Positions 44,579 through 47,072 of a DNA stretch of 47,072 bases are shown here, one piece after another. The notes beneath the pieces were generated by a model, which was given only the letters and a program-made list of their open reading frames with translations, was not told the DNA's origin and did no database searches. Both the position numbers and the translations under genes were made by a program. Each line of letters opens with the position of its first letter. Position 1 is the first letter of the stretch. The DNA lies in contig NZ_MAEI01000003.1 of NCBI RefSeq assembly GCF_009933255.1, positions 1 through 47,072 on the forward strand, in the 5' to 3' direction. The DNA comes from Enterococcus diestrammenae (GTDB lineage Bacteria; Bacillota; Bacilli; Lactobacillales; Enterococcaceae).

Positions 44579-45871
44579 CTATTTTGCCCATGGACTATTT
44601 GGATCATCGTGTGGATCAAAGTTTTCACGTTCGCTATTGTCTAATTCTTCCTGAGTCATATGACCATCACCGTCTGTATCCCCAAATTGTTTACCACCGT
44701 TATTTTGTGGTGTTTCTTCTTTAGGTGTCTCCGGAGATTCTTGTACCGGTGTCTCATTTTGCGTTTGAGTTTGTCTTGAAGAATTATCACTACTTGCACC
44801 TTGACTAGATGATGCTTCATTATTGCTTCCAGTTACCGCTTCCTGATTTGATGTTGATGAAGCATTAGAACCTGATTCATCATAACTTGGGACAACTGCA
44901 TCATTTGTTTCTTCTACACTCTGTTCTTCTTGACTTGCCTGAACCTCGGCCTCATTTTGTACTACTTCTGCATTCGCTTGGTCAGCAGCTTCTTTTTCTG
45001 CTTGAGCTTCGGCTTCTTTTTTAGCAGCCTCAGCTTTCTCTGCCGCCTCTTTTTCTGCTTTGGCTTTTTCTTCAGCAAGTTTTTTTGCTTTTTCTTTTAC
45101 TTGTTTATCATAAGCTCCTTTTACTGTTTTAAGTTTTTTGTTTAGTGCATCTTTATCTGATTTTCTTTCCAAATCATTGGTAGCTTTCACAGCTACGTCA
45201 TAGTCTGCTTTTTTAATCTCTTTTGATTTCAGCTTCCCATCAGAAAAAAATCCATTCACTAGTTTGGTTGCATTATCAAGTTTTTCAAATTGATTTTGTG
45301 CCTGATTGATAATTGAGTCTACTTTCTTCTGCCATGCATCATCAGACGAAGTTAATTCGGATAATTCATTCGTAATTTTCTTCAGCGAGTCTGTTGTAGC
45401 TTTTTCCGCTAAAACAAAAGTTTTAGGGTTTGACTCGGATATCCACCCATCATATTTTTCAGACAAACTACTCTTAATTAGGTTTTCAATACTAATTTTT
45501 TGCTCGATTACTTTTAACTGATTTTGAAGACCTTGTAAATTATCAAGTTTTATCTTTTCATTACGAATTGACACAAACTCTTTTGTGTCATCGGATAACT
45601 CACTTAGTGCTACCTCTAGTTTAGTAATTACATCTGGAGTAACAGATGTTTTAATAAACCCATTTTTATCTGTAAGGGCCTCAATCTTGTTGGCCAAACT
45701 TCCATCATCAGAAATAGCAGCTAATTTTTTTGTTAAATCCGCTTTTTGATCTTGATACATATTTTCAGCATGTACCTTTGATACTCCGAATCCCCCTGCA
45801 ACTACAATAATTGCAGCACCACTAACCAAACCAATTTTCACCTTTTTAGTTAAATCATTCCATTTTTTCAT
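44579..45871 (-). CDS. secreted coiled-coil protein with a C-terminal EF-hand-like loop
   Basis: The product has 430 residues. A basic start and hydrophobic segment (14-31, IGLVSGAAIIVVAGGFG) anchor or export it. Residues about 40-240 are helical. About 240-300 is an Ala/Lys/Glu-rich coil (KEKAKKLAEEKAKAEKEAAE type). About 300-395 is disordered and rich in Ser, Gln and Asn. The end has GDTDGDGHMTQEELDN, a canonical EF-hand calcium loop, and DPHDDPNSPWAK. There is no sorting signal. GAAGGGGGAAG precedes the ATG. Similar tails occur in secreted Firmicutes proteins; the function is unknown. Confidence 0.7.
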   Translation of the reverse strand: MKKWNDLTKKVKIGLVSGAAIIVVAGGFGVSKVHAENMYQDQKADLTKKLAAISDDGSLANKIEALTDKNGFIKTSVTPDVITKLEVALSELSDDTKEFVSIRNEKIKLDNLQGLQNQLKVIEQKISIENLIKSSLSEKYDGWISESNPKTFVLAEKATTDSLKKITNELSELTSSDDAWQKKVDSIINQAQNQFEKLDNATKLVNGFFSDGKLKSKEIKKADYDVAVKATNDLERKSDKDALNKKLKTVKGAYDKQVKEKAKKLAEEKAKAEKEAAEKAEAAKKEAEAQAEKEAADQANAEVVQNEAEVQASQEEQSVEETNDAVVPSYDESGSNASSTSNQEAVTGSNNEASSSQGASSDNSSRQTQTQNETPVQESPETPKEETPQNNGGKQFGDTDGDGHMTQEELDNSERENFDPHDDPNSPWAK

Positions 45872-45897
45872 CGTACTTCCCCCTTCAGTGTAATCAC

Positions 45898-45916
45898 TGA
45901 TAAATTAATTTTATCA
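45898..45916. promoter_or_regulatory. palindrome upstream of the coiled-coil surface gene
   Basis: TGATAAA and TTTATCA pair around 5 nt, 27 bp before the start codon. Position suggests an operator or a hairpin in the leader. No terminator T run follows. Confidence 0.3.
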
Positions 45917-45939
45917 CTTACGTCCTTTTTTGACTTGTT

Positions 45940-46374
45940 TTAATCTACATTATTTTTAAATGCTTTTTCAATTTCTACCCTATTTGGGACAACTCTTCCT
46001 TTTTTCTTAAGTGCGTATGAATATTCTTGGTTAATACCTTTACGCAGAGTAACTATTGTCGAGGCGTATTTTACACCATAGCGTTCTTTAAGTAACTGCC
46101 CCTCTTGTGTATCAAGATTAATCCAAAAGGTCTTATAATCACTATTCTGGCTTTCTTCCTCGACTGTACTTCTAGCAGCTTTACAATAGGGACAATCTTT
46201 TTTATAGAACACAAGATTATAGTTTTTGTTTAAAACTGTCTCAGTAAATGATATTTGGTCATTCGATTGATTTACTGAATCAACTTTCGTTCCACCAAAT
46301 AAATAGCCTATTACAAAAATGGAACCAAGAATCAATAATTTAAGGATGGGTAGTTCTACTCTTTTGTTAGCCAA
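45940..46374 (-). CDS. membrane-anchored thioredoxin-like protein
   Basis: The product has 144 residues from a TTG at 46374 (GAGGTGAT upstream). One N-terminal span (about 9-27, PILKLLILGSIFVIGYLFGG) places the rest outside the cell. The thioredoxin fold shows NLVFYKKDCPYCKAARS with active site C61-P-Y-C64 and YGVKYASTIV, where the usual cis-Pro before the strand is not obvious. It could make or break disulphides in exported proteins such as the two-cysteine secreted protein nearby. It lies 68 bp before the coiled-coil surface gene. Confidence 0.8.
   Translation of the reverse strand: MANKRVELPILKLLILGSIFVIGYLFGGTKVDSVNQSNDQISFTETVLNKNYNLVFYKKDCPYCKAARSTVEEESQNSDYKTFWINLDTQEGQLLKERYGVKYASTIVTLRKGINQEYSYALKKKGRVVPNRVEIEKAFKNNVD
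45953..45991 (-). promoter_or_regulatory. possible intragenic TGTCCC-N27 element before the coiled-coil surface gene
   Basis: Near the end of the thioredoxin gene GTTGTCCC followed by AAAT lies exactly 27 bp before TAAAAA (45958-45953, four of six). The next start is 82 nt away. It would give the surface gene the same control as the transfer units. Being in coding sequence, it is less certain. Confidence 0.35.
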
Positions 46375-46413
46375 AATATCACCTCGATCCTCTCTAGCTT
46401 TTACATAACAGTT

Positions 46414-46442
46414 TTGTCATGCCAGATAATTCTTAATATCTA
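46414..46442 (+). promoter_or_regulatory. possible plus-strand promoter for the 25-residue peptide gene
   Basis: TTGTCA, 17 bp and TATCTA lie 36 bp before the peptide ATG. The -35 is good and the -10 is poor. The gap also must hold the leftward promoter of the thioredoxin gene. Confidence 0.3.
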
Positions 46443-46477
46443 TTTGCTAATATTTCAAATAGATTGGAGTTGATTAT

Positions 46478-46555
46478 ATGTTAGAAGGACTTGCTAACCT
46501 ATTTGCTGCACCATTTGATATTTTCTCAGAGTTTATTTCAAATCTTTTCAACTAA
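46478..46555 (+). CDS. 25-residue amphipathic peptide
   Basis: ATG at 46478 has TTGGAG eight bases upstream. The frame ends at TAA 46553-46555 and a 13-bp hairpin follows after 15 bp. The peptide (MLEGLANLFAAPFDIF, then SEFISNLFN) alternates hydrophobic and acidic residues and would form an amphipathic helix with net negative charge. It resembles small membrane-active or signalling peptides in size and pattern, but I do not recognise it. It is one of very few plus-strand genes. Its ribosome site and terminator support it; conservation is untested. Confidence 0.5.
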   Translation: MLEGLANLFAAPFDIFSEFISNLFN

Positions 46556-46570
46556 ACACTTTTTCTCTTC

Positions 46571-46601
46571 AAAGGTCATTTCCAGAATGGAAATGACCTT
46601 T
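46571..46601. terminator. perfect 13-bp hairpin between two converging genes
   Basis: AAAGGTCATTTCC (46571-46583) pairs perfectly with 46589-46601 around AGAAT. The stem ends in AAA/TTT, which gives short T runs in both directions. It lies between the peptide gene and the convergent 76-residue gene. Confidence 0.65.
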
Positions 46602-46628
46602 GACTTAGAATCATTATTTTATTGGTAG

Positions 46629-46859
46629 TTAGCGGACAACTGTTTTAAAAACAGCAATGGAGTGTTCGTAACCATTTGTCTCTTTCCATGAAGCACTCGT
46701 GCAGTCTTTATGTTCTTCTATTTCCACCGCTAACCCTCTTTCTTTCACATATTCCACCACGTCATCAAAGCGGGACATAGCTTTCTTTTTTGACGAAAAC
46801 AGATTAGGAGCCATATTAGGACCATCCTGAGCTTCGTAAAGAACCCAAACATATTTCAT
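46629..46859 (-). CDS. small hypothetical protein
   Basis: The product has 76 residues with AGAGGGGTGAT five bases before the ATG. It has a beta-alpha-beta look (MKYVWVLYEAQ, RFDDVVEYVKERG, EHSIAVFKTVV) and no signal peptide. The family is unknown. It converges on the peptide gene across a hairpin. Confidence 0.6.
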   Translation of the reverse strand: MKYVWVLYEAQDGPNMAPNLFSSKKKAMSRFDDVVEYVKERGLAVEIEEHKDCTSASWKETNGYEHSIAVFKTVVR

Positions 46860-47013
46860 TTCATCACCCCTCTATTTCCATCTTTACAGTTTTGATTGAT
46901 AGTGTACTCAATCATGTTGTACCTAGTTCAACAACATCATATTTTTCGTTATATCCCAACCAAGGTTCTTCGCATCTTTCTCCACCAACTGTTTGATGTT
47001 AGGATGATTTCAT

Positions 47014-47072
47014 GGACACGATTTGGTAGAATCTAACTACTAAGAAAAGGACGTGTCCACGATGGCAAAAGT
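47014..47072 (+). mobile_element. possible left end of an insertion sequence with the first codons of a transposase
   Basis: TGGACACG at 47013-47020 is matched by the inverted CGTGTCCA at 47052-47059. ATG GCA AAA at 47062-47070 opens a plus-strand frame with AAAAGGA about ten bases upstream and runs off the window. A start codon about 50 bp inside a TG...-type terminus is the layout of IS3-type elements. The family call is a guess because the rest is missing. Confidence 0.35.

Noticed and set aside
44883..44895. TGTCCC inside the EF-hand surface gene as a regulon member
   Set aside because: The hexamer 27 bp downstream is TTCATC, not -10-like, and no gene start follows closely. The same test excludes TGTCCC at about 7148, 14627, 14765, 25362 and 35892.
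1..47072. Stop-codon reassignment as the reason for the split genes
   Set aside because: Both TAA and TGA are involved, and many intact genes in the window end in TAA or TGA at the expected place.
1..47072. CRISPR arrays, tRNA or rRNA genes
   Set aside because: No regularly spaced repeats, cloverleaf-like sequences or ribosomal RNA segments were seen.

Overview
This is 47 kb of low-GC Gram-positive DNA. It looks like the transfer region of a large conjugative plasmid (or integrative element) from the Lactobacillales, most likely Enterococcus or a close relative. The evidence is the AT-rich sequence, strong GGAGG-type ribosome sites with frequent TTG/GTG starts, SpaA-type pilins with sortases, a MOBP-type relaxase, a VirD4-type coupling protein, TopB, SSB and a giant polyvalent protein. 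The gene content recalls highly transferable enterococcal plasmids such as the pMG1/pHTbeta group, but that is a suggestion from memory and was not checked. Almost every gene is on the minus strand, so transcription runs from right to left.

Layout in transcription order. 46.9-44.6 kb: a small hypothetical gene, a membrane-tethered thioredoxin and a coiled-coil surface protein ending in an EF-hand; a 25-residue peptide gene with its own ribosome site lies on the plus strand. 44.1-42.8 kb: a secreted protein and an unknown protein behind a promoter with a perfect cre (CcpA) palindrome. A probable small RNA leaves the same intergenic region in the opposite direction. 42.6-37.0 kb: a huge multidomain adhesin interrupted by one in-frame stop. 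36.9-29.5 kb: a pilus operon with a long surface protein, the major pilin, a class C sortase, a minor pilin, a second sortase and a cryptic third sortase-like protein. 29.2-27.5 kb: a membrane coiled-coil protein and two small genes. 27.5-27.15 kb: hairpin-rich DNA that is the best oriT candidate. 27.1-24.0 kb: two pairs of small DNA-binding-like proteins, a secreted nuclease and an HTH protein. 23.9-21.7 kb: the relaxase. 21.5-13.6 kb: two small genes and a 2418-residue polyvalent protein. 13.2-12.1 kb: a membrane protein and an interrupted secreted protein behind a second cre promoter. 12.0-7.6 kb: TopB, an acidic protein and a Clp-type ATPase. 7.5-4.4 kb: a VirB2-like membrane protein, two coiled-coil proteins and SSB. 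4.3-1.2 kb: a small protein and the coupling protein, also interrupted by one in-frame stop. The left end holds the end of a Nudix-like gene and an XRE regulator. The right end may be the edge of an insertion sequence.

The main new observation is a shared promoter architecture. Nine intergenic regions carry TGTCCC (once TATCCC), usually followed by GAAA or TAAA, exactly 27 bp upstream of a -10-like hexamer, without a recognisable -35 box. Each lies just before the first gene of a transfer, pilus or mobilisation unit, with a 23-52 nt leader, and in eight or nine cases directly behind the terminator of the previous unit. This suggests one regulator switching on DNA processing, the coupling protein, the pilus and the adhesin together. 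Two cre-type promoters form a second, sugar-responsive group.

Three long reading frames (coupling protein, adhesin, secreted 207-codon protein) are each broken by a single in-frame stop with intact coding sequence on both sides. That implies very recent inactivation or sequencing error. No VirB4-type ATPase, replication gene, CRISPR array, tRNA or rRNA was seen in this window.
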